Assembly: GCF_000764305.2 (NCBI RefSeq) | Contig: NW_025942245.1 | Coordinates: 33,642-97,641, forward strand | Length of the DNA: 64,000 nt | DNA from: Hyalella azteca | Taxonomy: Eukaryota > Arthropoda > Malacostraca > Amphipoda > Hyalellidae | Direction of reading: 5' to 3' | Shown here: piece after piece, positions 1-10,481 of the stretch | Layout of the letters: every line of letters begins with the position of its first letter | Position numbering within the stretch: the stretch's first letter is position 1 | Program-made: the position numbers and the translations under genes | Notes under the pieces: generated by a model | Told to the model about the DNA's origin: nothing | Database searches by the model: none | The model's input: the letters and a program-made list of their open reading frames with translations, nothing else

Positions 1-111
1 CCCCAGGTTCTTATGGCCGGGTAAATTAGAAGCTCTATGTCCGCATTAGGTTCCGGTTGCCGTAGCGAAATAAGCGCCGAAATGGAATCTTGTGAAATTA
101 CTCGTCGAGCT

Positions 112-130
112 CTGTCTCTTATACACATCT
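112..130. other. Tn5/Nextera mosaic-end adapter left in assembly
   Basis: The 19 bases CTGTCTCTTATACACATCT are identical to the Tn5 transposase mosaic end used in Illumina Nextera libraries. A chance 19-mer match in 64 kb is negligible. An ambiguous base (n at 247) and a long hairpin follow within 120 bp, so the first ~250 bp may be a chimeric or poorly assembled join. This is a technical artefact, not biology. Confidence 0.93.
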
Positions 131-190
131 TTAGATGTTGTAAAATATTTTAACGGGACAGACACGGCCGAATATGAAAAATGCTTAAAA

Positions 191-239
191 AAATGCCCCC
201 TCCCTTCCCCCCCTTATGGGGGGAAGGGAGGGGGCATTT
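191..239. repeat. Perfect 22-bp inverted repeat, 5-nt loop
   Basis: Arms at 191-212 and 218-239 are exact reverse complements, a C/T-rich arm against a G/A-rich arm, around the loop cttat. It lies between the adapter remnant and an ambiguous base, so it may be an assembly fold-back and not a genomic hairpin. Confidence 0.85.
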
Positions 240-673
240 CAATCTCNTGCGATAGCGTCATCAGCGTTTGACCAGGGGCATCATGACGAAGCTTGACCAG
301 CTGCTCTTTTTAAGCATATTACGCAGATTTGGCCTACCGGGCAATTGACTTCCAAAAGAAGCTGGTAAATAGAAGCAAAACACCCTACGTGGCCGACTTG
401 CTCCTGATTCACCCCTAAGCCGAATATAGTTCCTCTAAAACGACCTTAATCGGCACGAAAATTTTGACAGGGGGTCAAACGAAAAGCAAAGAGGCAGGCA
501 ATTGTGCGTCTATTGGAGCGTCAGCCCAACACACAACCTACTGGGACGGCAGTCACAGCGACACTCGCTTGCCCGTCACGCAAGTCTAGCCAAAGATTGA
601 ACAGGGCTTGACTCCCCGTCGCGCCAGTCTCGATGGTCGGGACTGCCTCAGTCCGGACTGAAAAAGCAGTTTT

Positions 674-1100
674 TCAGGCGTAAGTCTCGCATAGTCTCAT
701 AGGGGGAAACGGGCCTTTATAATCGCTAATACCAGACTTGAGGTGCAACAAATGTTCATGCATGGTGGTCAGAATGTCATTCCGCACATCATCGCCTGCC
801 TTATTACCCATTCCAACTGTATCGGAGACATCGTCAATCCAACCATCATTAGGCGATTGCGAAACAGTCCTCACCCTATCCACAAAGTCTTCCTGAACTG
901 CAAGACTCTTCTAGCCAAGCTATAAAATTTTCAAGAGACTTATCATTGCTGCTGCCTCTACCGGTATTAATTGAAGAAACACGCGCCGAAAGTTCCTGTG
1001 CCTGTTTATCGTCTACTAGTATGGACACCCGGTGCTCTGTAATAATTTCGGTCGCATTCTCGTTGTCAACATTCCAGTTTACCGCCGTTTCAGCATCCAA
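674..1100 (-). pseudogene. Decayed coding-like stretch, unrecognised
   Basis: Two minus-strand reading frames (1100-876 and 883-674) abut and together give a hydrophilic, acidic peptide with fragments such as DKSLENFIAWLEESC and NDILTTMHEHLLHLKSG. A stop and a frame change separate them. I recognise no domain. The minus orientation matches the gag-like fragment at 2.3-2.8 kb, so it may be more of the same decayed element. The call rests only on composition and frame continuity. Confidence 0.22.
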
Positions 1101-1540
1101 ACTGTTAAAATTGGCAGTTTATATTACACCGGAACGTGTACAAGACCTTTGAAGTGCCAAGAAACTATTATTTCCATTACCAGATGAACAATCCCGACTA
1201 TCATCGGGAGCGCAGCCCTACACCACAAATTTAGCTCGTAAACAAGCCCTAGCGCCAACGCCTACCCTATAATGCAATAACTAAACTCAGCTCACACCCA
1301 AGAAGCTGTAGGTAACTGAGTCATCTCCCCACACCAACTTTAAGCAACACCTACCTCACTCCACAGCCTGCTGAATCAAATAGTCAATTGTCAGCAGGTC
1401 CTACTCCACAGAATTTTACCACATACTATCATTTCTTACACACGCCGTAAGCCTTACTGGCCGCAGACCACGCCGGATCACCGTAAACCTGCTCTGCTAT
1501 TTGCAGGACTGGCGTAATCCCGCCGCACTCTACGAGCAGA

Positions 1541-1762
1541 AGCGCAAACCGCCGTCCCCATAACGCCATGCCCCGGCTCTCCCCCTTCGCAGCCATAAGG
1601 CTTTCTTCAATTGCTGATCAGTTGTGCGCCAGGTTAGGTTAGGTTATGTTAGGTCCCTCCATCGCGCCAGGCGCATTACTGATCGGGCAACGAGAAAAGC
1701 CTTCTGCTGGCTGCGAAGGGGGGAGAGCCGGGGCAAGGCGTTATAGGGACGGCGGTTTGCGC
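1541..1762. repeat. Foldback (imperfect palindrome) element, ~65-bp arms
   Basis: The left arm (about 1541-1606) and right arm (about 1693-1762) are near reverse complements, sharing blocks such as GCGCAAACCGCCGTCCC and CCCCGGCTCTCCCCC. The ~85-bp spacer contains four head-to-tail GGTTA-type pentamers at 1631-1652, reminiscent of the insect TTAGG telomere word. It encodes no protein and is probably a MITE or foldback insertion. Confidence 0.75.
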
Positions 1763-2017
1763 TTTAGCCTGTGGAGTAGAGCGCCATGAAGCAGTGGCTG
1801 TGACGTAACGGCGCTGTTATGTCGGGCGCTTATTTTCAAAAGCCGCGAATACGCCAGGCTGTGTTTCATACAAGCACGCAACAGTTTGGCTATTTGCCCA
1901 CGGCTGTTGCTTCGGTGGCTTGATGTCAGTTGGCTGATTGATTCAAATCCAGGAAAGGAAATGACACCTATGGCTTTAGGCACTTAATCACACAGGCTAA
2001 TATGCCCTCTAGCGTGA

Positions 2018-2272
2018 TTACGAGCGGAAAGGAATAGAGATTGAATTGTGGGCAAGGGCTATGTAGGGGTCTATACTGCGTCCCCTATCATCAATCAGCG
2101 AGATTTTACAGGACACTTCAGGCGGAGAACTAGTGGCTTCAGGAGACTTTGAGTTACGTTGAACAAGATCGTCCGTATTTTCCTCTACATCCATTTCATC
2201 AAAGCTCCAATCAAGAGCCTTACGTCTAGAAGAACTATCACTAGGGGTTAGAACACTGGATGAATTCGACAA
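2018..2272 (-). CDS. Hypothetical acidic ORF fragment downstream of gag-like ORF
   Basis: An 84-residue minus-strand reading frame rich in Ser, Asp and Glu (for example SFDEMDVEENTDDLVQ) follows the CCHC-containing frame by about 20 bp in the same orientation. No domain is recognisable. It could be the C-terminal part of the same decayed retroelement ORF in a shifted frame. Confidence 0.2.
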   Translation of the reverse strand: MSNSSSVLTPSDSSSRRKALDWSFDEMDVEENTDDLVQRNSKSPEATSSPPEVSCKISLIDDRGRSIDPYIALAHNSISIPFRS

Positions 2273-2294
2273 TGTTTTGTGAAGTAAAAGCCTT

Positions 2295-2815
2295 TTAATC
2301 GTAAAATTTCTCTCTTAAATCTAAAATACAATTAATATCTGGGACCAGTGGACATCTATTATCAGTCAGATTACCATTAAAATCTGCAGAAACATTTATT
2401 TCTGTTGCTCTATCAAGATCATTACACGCGCTCATATCTGGCAACTCTACAACAGTTAAGGGATACATATCAATATTAGTTACGGCATTACATTCTGGAA
2501 TTTTAGAATCGGATGGATCTTCGCAGCTCTCAATTACACGATTATTATCATTACAGCGCTCGTTATTATGATTGCTAGACAGATCATAGTTACCAGACGT
2601 ATCCTCAATTCCAGAGTGCCGCGTATTGTTGCATACTTTTAATGCCTTAAAGACAGTTGCTGGCCTTCTGTACTGACGCTGTTCTCGACGATAAGGGCAA
2701 CTTAGGATAACGTGTCCATTGCCTCCACAAACGAAGCACAGTCCTAGACGTGAGCGACAATCGCAACGCACGTGCCAAACACGATGACAGTAGTCACAGG
2801 TGATATCGTCTCCAC
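2295..2815 (-). pseudogene. Gag/ORF1-like fragment with two CCHC zinc knuckles
   Basis: The minus-strand frame carries two tandem C-X2-C-X4-H-X4-C knuckles: CDYCHRVWHVRCDC, then CFVCGGNGHVILSC about nine residues later. The first knuckle lies upstream of the nearest Met (2771), so the true ORF extends past 2800, where an acceptor-like AG or a truncation occurs. Tandem CCHC knuckles are typical of the gag or ORF1 proteins of LTR and non-LTR retroelements, where they bind element RNA. The ~140 residues downstream are Asn/Asp/Ser-rich without a recognisable domain. No RT is attached, so this is an isolated fragment. A cellular CCHC protein exon is the alternative. Confidence 0.55.
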
Positions 2816-3489
2816 TAATAGGTTGGTTAGTCTGATGATATAAATTTATTAATTAATACTCAATTAACTCAAGCACTGTCTTGCAGGTTGGTACTTATTT
2901 AAAAGACAAAGTTATCACACATATACTTCAAATACTGGTTCTGTACAATTGCGCTGTGTCTTATACAGACCACTCCAGCTAAACAAAGACTATAACATGA
3001 GTTACAAAAATCCTGAATGTATTCAAAACCCAAATTGCGGAACTGAAAAGTCTAAATGAAAATGGAATAGTTGTTGCTATAAAATATTAAAAAAATTATA
3101 CTATACCCTAACATCATACACTATCAGTACGATCTTGAAAATCCAACAGCGGGATTACATAAAGGCTTTAGGGGTCATCAGTACAGAAAGCGATGTTGGA
3201 TGACGGTATGGGGAAGTCAGATGTGGAATGGTTGAATAATCAATAAGAAATGACAGACCCCTGAGAGTCTGAAGGCTGTTTCTTGGTTGTGCCTTTTTGA
3301 AAGCTCTATAAATAAATATAATAATATATACGTGTTGTTCGAATTAGAAAAAGAAAACACAAACTCACCTATTCTCTATACATACTCAATGACTTGGTCA
3401 TTAATTTCCGCAAAAAAAAACCTTTCCCCCCATTAATTTGCACGTTTGGTCCTATAAGCTGCTCGCCTTGAAAGAAATATTTAATTGAT

Positions 3490-3681
3490 TCATGAATCAA
3501 AATTCAGTTCCTCGAGGAGTGAGTGAAATTTACTTTCACTTGCTTCGCTTAGAATGAGGACGTCATCTATATATCTTTTATATAGAACAAGTCCCGGTAT
3601 CCTGTCGAGAAAACTCAAGCGAGTGCATAAAAATATCTGCCACCTCCGGTGAGCAGTTGGACCTGAAGATTTAACCAGCAA
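3490..3681 (-). pseudogene. Reverse transcriptase fragment (YIDD box)
   Basis: The minus-strand frame contains LVLYKRYIDDVLIL, which matches the RT motif C context (aromatic, I/V, D, D) with the basic residue before it seen in Penelope-like and related RTs. A plausible motif D follows (SKFHSLLEELNFDS). Only ~60 residues remain. Motifs A and B and any nuclease domain are absent or unreadable. Assignment to the Penelope-like group is an inference from the RYIDD context. Confidence 0.45.
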
Positions 3682-3699
3682 TGAATTTTGACCTTTTCT

Positions 3700-5500
3700 C
3701 GCAAGGACACTCGTAAAACCTAACGTTAAGGCACATCGGCCAACCCGATGTCCTGATACTATAATAAAAATTTAAATAAATGCGTCTGGGATATTGAGTA
3801 CCAATAAAATATTTTGATCTTCGACAAAATAATTATATTCGCTGATTGAGTTACAATGTTCAGTAGTTAAAATAAAAAAGAAAGGTTCGGAAGAAAGGCT
3901 ACCTATTTCTTGGTTGTGCCTTATTGAAATTGACCAGTTTGCGTACATGATTCGAGTCACGCTTGCATTCAAGATCTTGTTTAGATTCCCTTTCTTCTTT
4001 GCACTCTTGATTGTAGCTTAATTTTTTTCGTGATTTTTCGACTCAACATAATTTTATCTATATTTGTGTACACAATTTTTTGCTGTATTTGAGAACGTGA
4101 TTTCGTATCAAATTACATGTTAGATGTTCCCTCCACCCAGACATAAAAAACAATTTGGGTATAATGGTGACACGAATGATCAGTTTATACGGTTTTACCG
4201 TAAATATAACCTACTACAGTTTAGCGCAGTTTTTCTTTCAGTGAGGAGTCCAAGTTTTTTTAGAACTTCAATAATCCTCTTATTCATGTTCCACATTTGG
4301 CAAATTCTTCGTTTTTGAAGTACAGCCATAGATCATGAAAATTCGTTGTTATGGAAACAACAAGTTTTTAGAACTGTACTTCCGTCTATAGTTTACGTCT
4401 TGGCATTCGGTAGGATTCCGCTAGTCAGTTGTGAGAATTTTATTTTATCTGTGTGTGCTAAACAAATGTGCTGAACTATATTTGTTTTTTTAGAAGTGAA
4501 ATGTACAGAATAGAGCAGTAATAAGTACCTGCTCGGTTGCTTATAAATTTCATCAGGTTAGGTATAAATAACTGAATATTAATTAGTTATTACTAGCTAA
4601 GTAGGCGCAATTCCTTGAAAGTTTAATAATGTACCTACAATGAGTGTCAATTTACGGCTCAACGACTTAATTCCTCTATAAAACCTTGTACCGTCAATGC
4701 CACTAAAGTCGCCATGCCACAATGAAAAAGGAATAATTCTTAAAATAGGACCAATACGATCATTTCGTTATCATAGAAGAATTTAAACTATTTGTTTATA
4801 ATACTTACACGTAGTATATTGCATTTTCCTGAATTAAAATGTAAACAGTTTAGAGATTCTAAATTAACATCGCGAAAATTCTTCAAGCGAAACAAATTTG
4901 TTCCTTCACCTCTGTGAACCGCGTTCGAGCGATGTTTTATTATCACGAAAATGTTTTGCGTATCAAACCGGGCTCATTTGAATGGTGAAACGCAGTGAAA
5001 AAGAGGTTCGTTTTGCCTGTCCTCCTGATTTTCATTATGCTTAAATATAATCAATAATTTCTAAGTATACTTGGTGGCTTATGTTTATTAGAATTTTTGG
5101 GAAAAATGACAAAGTTTGTGTTGGACAAATCTTTATGAGGCAGGACTTGAATATAATTTTTATTGCTAATTTATAGGCTGCTAAGTAAATTTTTTATAAA
5201 ATAACAACTGCTCAACTTAATTTCGAACTCTCGAACGGCAGTTAAATGGGACTACGGGAGTACTTCACCGATTGTGGCTCCGGTCGGACATTCCTTTTAT
5301 TAACATTACTGTAGTTTGAAAATGAGTGACAGAATTTGATATTATTGGAGGATTCTAATTCCCAACTACTTCGTAGTTTGCTACAGGCCGGATACTAAAA
5401 TCTCTCACGGAGATTGGTTGTTAAAATACCAACCGCAGATAAAGAAGAATTAAGCAACGAGGTCCAAGATGATGTGGTTTTGGGACGAATAGCGCAGGAG
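3700..5500. other. AT-rich stretch, no gene recognised
   Basis: The reading frames here are short and lack motifs. A 24-bp near-identical direct repeat (TTTCTTGGTTGTGCCTT core) lies at 3279-3302 and 3906-3929, bracketing the RT scrap. I see nothing else supportable. Confidence 0.5.
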
Positions 5501-5517
5501 CCGGGGATTTCAAAGGG

Positions 5518-6453
5518 ATGTTGCAAAATACAGAAGAGGACGTGGACAAACTCCAAAGTTCTGAAGAGCCCTTTCTACTAGCATTAACGAAGGTTAATGT
5601 AAGTAGGAATGTAATATATGTCATTCCTACTGCAGCGAAGGAAGGATGGCCTTGGTTGGCGGTGCGGCGAAAGGCGCATGTTGTTCCTCAGAGAAGCGGC
5701 CAAGGTGATGATGATTCGGCTGCATGCCGATCCAGCTTGCAAAGCCCACCTGGGGCGCGATTGGCTCTTAACTGGTTTCGAGAATCGAGAACGATTTTTC
5801 GGCCTTGTGGACTAAGTAATGAGCTGACTGAAGTGAAGGTTCAGTTGAAAAATACGGAAGAAATGGAAGTAAAGAACAAGACAGCTGATTTATCTGAAGT
5901 CGCTAGTGAAATCTCACGTGAATTACTTGATAGAGAACGTAGGAAGGCCAACCTGGTCTGGTTTGGGATTCTTGAAAGTAACGCATCTGATGCGATGGGC
6001 CGAGTGATGGATGACACGGCCTTTGTTGTAGACTGTTGCAGCAAGGTACTCAACACATCGATTGATGTTGAATCTTGCAAGAGGCTACGCTCGAAGGATG
6101 CTGCTGCCAACACCTTCAGACCTCTGCTGGTGACTGTAAAGGATTCTGCTCAGATCTGGAGCGTGCTGAAAACAGCGAGAAAGCTTGGAGAATCCGCTGA
6201 TTACAGGTCAATTTTTGTAAAGAAAGATTCCACCCCCTTAGAAAGGGCGGTTTTTCGCAAGTGGCAGGAGAGAATCAGGCGGAAAGGCACGGAAAATCAG
6301 GTCAATCAATTCCAAGCTGCCAAGACAACACATGCTGCTCACGGACAGTCAGAGGAGATGGGAGGACAAGTAATTAGTAGGAATGATGTCCGTAGATCAA
6401 GGCCTGTAAATAATGTAGGAAGTAACCGCATACATAAAAGTGAAAGTGGATAA
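5518..6453 (+). pseudogene. CR1-like non-LTR retrotransposon copy 1, ORF1
   Basis: The open frame ends in a region typical of CR1/L2-type ORF1 proteins. A coiled-coil-like stretch (ELTEVKVQLKNTEEMEV) runs into DRERRKANLVWFGILES, then CKRLRSK, RPLLVTVKDS and IFVKKDSTPLERA, which follow the RRM-like order of these proteins. ORF1 proteins bind element RNA and chaperone target-primed reverse transcription. The first ~100 residues look scrambled relative to the family and overlap another frame, so the N-terminus is probably damaged. The matching ORF2 starts right after, in the same orientation. It is a retrotransposon relic, not a host gene. Confidence 0.6.
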
Positions 6454-6460
6454 AATGTTT

Positions 6461-7473
6461 TTACAAGAACTCGGATTCTGTTTTGAACAAAAAAAGTGAA
6501 CTACTGTGATCGCAAACGAGTGTATAGACATTATTTGTATTACAGAAACACTCCCTAAAAATCACGGGGGGAAAATTGTACCGGTTGAATTTCAGCTGCC
6601 AGGTTTTGATAGTTTTAATAACTTACATGAAGAGCAGTGCTGTAGAGGTGTAGTTCTGTGGGTTAAAGCCTCTTATGGGGTCCAGCAAGTTAAGTTATCT
6701 GCAGAGCATCAATCAGCTAGAGAATCAGTGTGGTACGAACTTACACTAAAAGGCAAAGATATGTAGCCTCCTCATAGGGGTCATTTACAAATCACCTATA
6801 CAGCTCCTCTGATAACAATGAAGTACTAAACAGCCTATTACCGAGCATGTCATTCAGCAGGTCGCATTCGTTGATCGTTGGTGACTTTAACCATCCAGAA
6901 ATAGACTGGACAGATGAATCTTCTCCAAGAGATGGGAATCACCCAGCATCCTTGTTCTTGGAGTCTTTGCGAGACTCATTTTTAATCCAGAACATTACCA
7001 AGCCAACCCATTTTAGGGGTAAACAGACCCCAAATATTCTAGATCTTGTGTTTACTAGTGAAGAATCAATGATAGATGAGCTTCGCCACGAGGCTCCGTT
7101 GGGCAAAAGCCACCACCAATCATTGTTTTTCAATATTAAGTGTTGTGCAGAAAAGACGCTTCGGAAGCGTGAACGTTTGAGCTTTGCGAAGGGCGACTAT
7201 GATAAACTCCGTGAAACGGTGAATGCGGCGAATATTTCGGACTGTATTAAGGACATGAGTGTGGCTGTTTCATTGTCGTTTCTAAAAGACACGGTTATGT
7301 CTGCAGTTGATGCTTGTGTACCCAAGATTACGATTGGAGGAGTCAAAAAGTCCCAGTGGATGAACAGTGCAGTTAAGACTCAGCTAAAGACCAAGAAAGA
7401 AGCCTACAAGCGTTATTTACGAACTCGCAACGAGTCTGATTATAACCTGTATGCCAGAGCTCGGAAAAGCTAA
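6461..7473 (+). pseudogene. CR1-like copy 1, ORF2 endonuclease region
   Basis: Fragments of the apurinic-type (EEP) endonuclease are readable in successive frames: IICITET (catalytic Glu region), SLIVGDFNHPEIDW (Asn/Asp box), NILDLVFT and LGKSHHQSL. In the last of these the usual SDH end motif reads SHH. A stop near 6765 and a frame change around 6766-6846 interrupt it. The downstream linker (KSQWMNSAVKTQLKTKKEAYKRYLRTRNESDYNLY) is the conserved connector to the RT. This domain normally nicks the genomic target to prime reverse transcription. The paired copy on the minus strand at 20.9-21.6 kb confirms the family. Confidence 0.8.
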
Positions 7474-7480
7474 AAAAGTT

Positions 7481-8562
7481 TGTCGCACTGCAGTGAAAAA
7501 CTTCGAAAAAAATATTGCTAAAATGCAAAAAGAATCCGAAAGCCTTCTTTTTGTACGCTAGTTCAAAGTGTAAGTCAAAGGTCGGTATATCTGATTTGAA
7601 AGTAGACCAACGAAAGATTTCCTTTGATGAGAGCAAGGCTAACGTTCTTATTCAGTTCTTCAGCAGTGTGTTCACAGATGAGGACTTAACAGTATTCCAG
7701 ATATTGAGGAGCGCCCAGTAGGCTCGAAGTTAACATGTTTTGAAATACACGAAGAGGTTCTCAAGCGCCTGGTAGCTCTAAATCCCAACAAGTCATGTGG
7801 ACCAGACGGCTTCCATCGCACATTGCTCAAAGAATTAGCAACCGTTCTGACCGGCCCATTGACAGTATTCTTTCAAAAAACCTTGAACGACTGGAAATAA
7901 GCTCAACTAACACCATTGTTCAAAAAAGGTGACAAAAGCAGCCCCAGCAACTATCGCCCTGTCAGTCTGACAAGTGTTGTTTGTGTTTGTAAGCTAATGG
8001 AATCTGTTGTGAGGGAAAGGATTGTCGATCACTTGACTGCTCACCATCTCATATCAGATTGGCAACATGGTTTTATCGCCGGTAGATCCTGTACCACTAA
8101 CTTATTATCTACGTTGAACGATTGGACTCGCCTGCTGGACGAAAGGGAGCCAGTGGATGCATTGTACCTCGGTTTTGCCAAACCATTTGGCAGTGTTCCG
8201 CATGAGCGGCTGTTGCGTAAAGTGAAGTCTTTGGGAATTGAGGGAAACGTACTCCAATGGATCAGAGATTTTCTAGTAGGTAGACGACAACGTGTCAGTA
8301 TTAACGGAACCGTGTCAGACTGGGCATCAGTGCGCAGTGGCGTGCCACAAGGAAGCGTTCTTGGGCCTATTTTGTTCGTTGCTTTTAGAAACGATTTGCC
8401 AGAAGCAGTCTCCAGCGTGTGCTCCATGTATGCCGATGACACAAAAGTTTATAATACAGTGAAGGATGCGTCAAATAAAGCGCAATTACAAGATGGTCTT
8501 GACAGTTTAGTTAACTGGGCTGATACGTGGCAGTTGCGGTTTAATGCTGACAAGTGTAAAGT
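7481..8562 (+). pseudogene. CR1-like copy 1, ORF2 reverse transcriptase, motif A mutated
   Basis: RT motifs are readable in order: KKGDKSSPSNYRPVSL, WQHGFIAGRSCTTNLL, motif A at about 8160-8200, PQGSVLGPILF (motif B) and SMYADDTKVY (motif C). Motif A reads YLGFAKPFGSVPHERLL, so both Asp residues seen in copy 2 (YLDFAKVFDSVPHERLL) are Gly. The metal-binding site is therefore lost. Frame changes occur near 7480-7515 and 7720-7900. Sequence shared with the other copies stops at about 8562, within the codons for ADKCKV, so the 3' end is missing and unrelated DNA follows. Confidence 0.85.
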
Positions 8563-8664
8563 ACTTGTGGTGCAACTGCAGTTTGACGCGGCGTCTCCGG
8601 ATTAAAGCGACACTGGAATACCCAAGGCCATGCCCATACGGGGGATTTAGCGAAAACCTGCTCA

Positions 8665-8850
8665 ATGCAGACGGCCGCAGAAAAAAAACGCCAAGTCTCG
8701 TTTGGCAAGCATGAGATCTTCAAATACCCGCCGGAACCACCGCGAGGAATACTTCGCTATCCAGGAGAGCCGCGGCGGTTGCCCAAGAGAGCCCGAGTCA
8801 CCTTCGAATACGTGGAGGTGATGGAAGTCCCAATCGGATTTGATTTCTGA
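8665..8850 (+). CDS. Small ORF with two RVxF-like motifs, unrecognised
   Basis: This 61-residue frame reads KRQVSFGKHEIFKYPPEP, then ILRYPGEPRRLPKRARVTF and EYVEVMEVP. The two segments KRQVSF and RARVTF resemble the RVxF docking motif for protein phosphatase 1, each followed by an E-hydrophobic stretch, so the peptide looks like an internal duplication. A diverged second copy lies at 9425-9535. It sits right after the broken CR1 element and may be an exon or transposon ORF fragment. PP1 binding is speculation from the motif alone. Confidence 0.3.
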   Translation: MQTAAEKKRQVSFGKHEIFKYPPEPPRGILRYPGEPRRLPKRARVTFEYVEVMEVPIGFDF

Positions 8851-8859
8851 TCTGGATCA

Positions 8860-9380
8860 AGGTAACCTTTTTTTATTTTTGCAGGTAACCACGCCAAAAC
8901 CTGCTCTTTAAATTTCAGTTAAATTTATAATCTAAGTAATATATTTATGCGCCCTCGAGATACGCTCTTTACATGCCCCAGAGTCAGATTGATGTGCTTA
9001 TTTGAGTGCCATGCATGCTGTCATCAGTTGAATCCTTATATATTCGACATATACGAGTTAGGTTTACTTACTACAAAGACCTGCTGTTACATATTAATTA
9101 ATGTTATCTCATTACAGTCTTGTTGCTTATTTGAATTACATCCTGCCTTCCATTGACTAGCCCTATACGAAGCTGATTAGCTTATAAAAGTTATCCCCTA
9201 GGAACCCTAAGCGCCTTGCTTTACCGGGTTCTTATTTGTTTTGCTTTACCGTGTTCTCCGATGTGAATAAAGAATAAAGTTATACATTGATGTATTGCTG
9301 GAATTTATTTAAGGGAAGAATTATGCAATCTCACTTGCATCATTGCATGGTAATACCGTCTACAATATATATATATTTTT
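8860..9380. other. AT-rich spacer, no gene recognised
   Basis: No motif-bearing frame is visible. A pyrimidine-rich acceptor-like tract ending in cag lies at 9372-9390, immediately before the degenerate copy of the 8665 ORF. Confidence 0.4.
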
Positions 9381-9390
9381 TTGTTTCAGG

Positions 9391-9535
9391 ATGACAGCTG
9401 GGAGACGCAATATCGCAGGAGAAATGAAAACGAGGTTTTCAACCTCCCGTCAGCACCACTGCGAGAAATACTGCGCAAGCCAGGATAACCTCGGAGATTG
9501 CCTCGGGAAATTCGCTTAAAATGAGGATTATAGAA
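9391..9535 (+). pseudogene. Degenerate second copy of the 8665 ORF
   Basis: The plus-strand frame reads NEVFNLPSAPLREILRKPG, a stop, then PRRLPREIRLK. This aligns to HEIFKYPPEPPRGILRYPG-EPRRLPKRAR in the 8665 ORF. The nucleotide block at 9453-9510 is also recognisably similar. A stop replaces the E codon and the frame closes soon after. It starts after a polypyrimidine tract and AG at 9389-9390, so each copy could be an exon-like unit or part of a repeat. Confidence 0.45.
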
Positions 9536-9667
9536 GACCATCGAAATACCAAGACCCTGAGCTCCTGACCGATGGTCGATGAGCTTCTGACCGACGGTTT
9601 CGGAGCTCGTCAGGGCTATAGACGGGACACTCGCATGCCATCGGGCTAGTGAGTGATAAGTAGTCAC

Positions 9668-9812
9668 CTCCGTAGGAGGTTAAGTTCTGACGTCAGGAAG
9701 TGGCACTTAGGTAGGATGTTAGGTCTGTAGTCAGGAAGTGGCACCTAGGTAGGAGGTTAGGCCTTTTGTCAGGAAGATTGCACCTAGGTAGGGGGGTTAG
9801 GACTGTAGATAG
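9668..9812. repeat. ~41-bp tandem repeat, about 3 copies
   Basis: The core CACCTAGGTAGGAGGTTAGG is followed by GTCAGGAAG and recurs about three times with drift. It codes for nothing recognisable. Confidence 0.7.
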
Positions 9813-9814
9813 GA

Positions 9815-10480
9815 GTAGGTGGGCCCATTTGAACACGTGTTCAGTGTTCAACTGGGGTCTCTCGTCCGCTTGCAACGTTTGCGGCGTATACGCTGTAAGA
9901 GGACGAGGGGCGGAGCGCAATGATGGGCTGGGTCCTCGTCCCGCGCTCCGGAAACGCACGTCGATTGACGTGCGGCTGAACGCCCATCACTTATTCTACG
10001 TTTCCATGTATTTCTTATTAAATTATGCATTTTTATCAGCCATTCTAATGTGTGCATAATAAATTTTGTATTTATAATGACCTCAAGATTCTTTCTGGTA
10101 ACAGGTACCCGAAGTTTGTTTAGGTACTCCAACCAAAGACCATGCTGGAGGACCACCTTTGACGGCGACCCATTTCCTGCCACCAGCGACCGCGAGAAGC
10201 GAACTGAGTTTCCCAAGGATCCCTCGCATAGTGTAAAATTCTGTATTGCTAACGTGTACGCGTTAAAATATGCCTTGATATTGTATGCATATTATTATCG
10301 TCTAAAGTGTGCACATTAAATTGTGCATTTCAAGCATGTGCAAATTCAATTAATCTTATTACATGTTCTTGGCAAATCCTTCATTTCTTACGTGTGTTTT
10401 CGAAGTTTTGCACTGCTAACGTATGAGTATTGAACTTTGCATACCTATCATATTATATTTGTATAACTGATGCATTACCA
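9815..10480. other. No gene recognised; repeated AT-rich word
   Basis: Short frames only. The phrase around TAAATTATGCATTT/TAAATTTTGTATTT recurs at 10018, 10062 and 10317, suggesting a degraded repeat. A GC-rich patch lies at 9895-9960. Confidence 0.3.
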
Positions 10481-10481
10481 C

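Noticed and set aside
1631..1652. Telomere (TTAGG) tract
   Set aside because: Only four imperfect pentamers inside a foldback loop; no terminal array.
8041..8442. Minus-strand 133-residue ORF opposite the RT
   Set aside because: Shadow of the CR1 RT; the plus strand carries conserved motifs.
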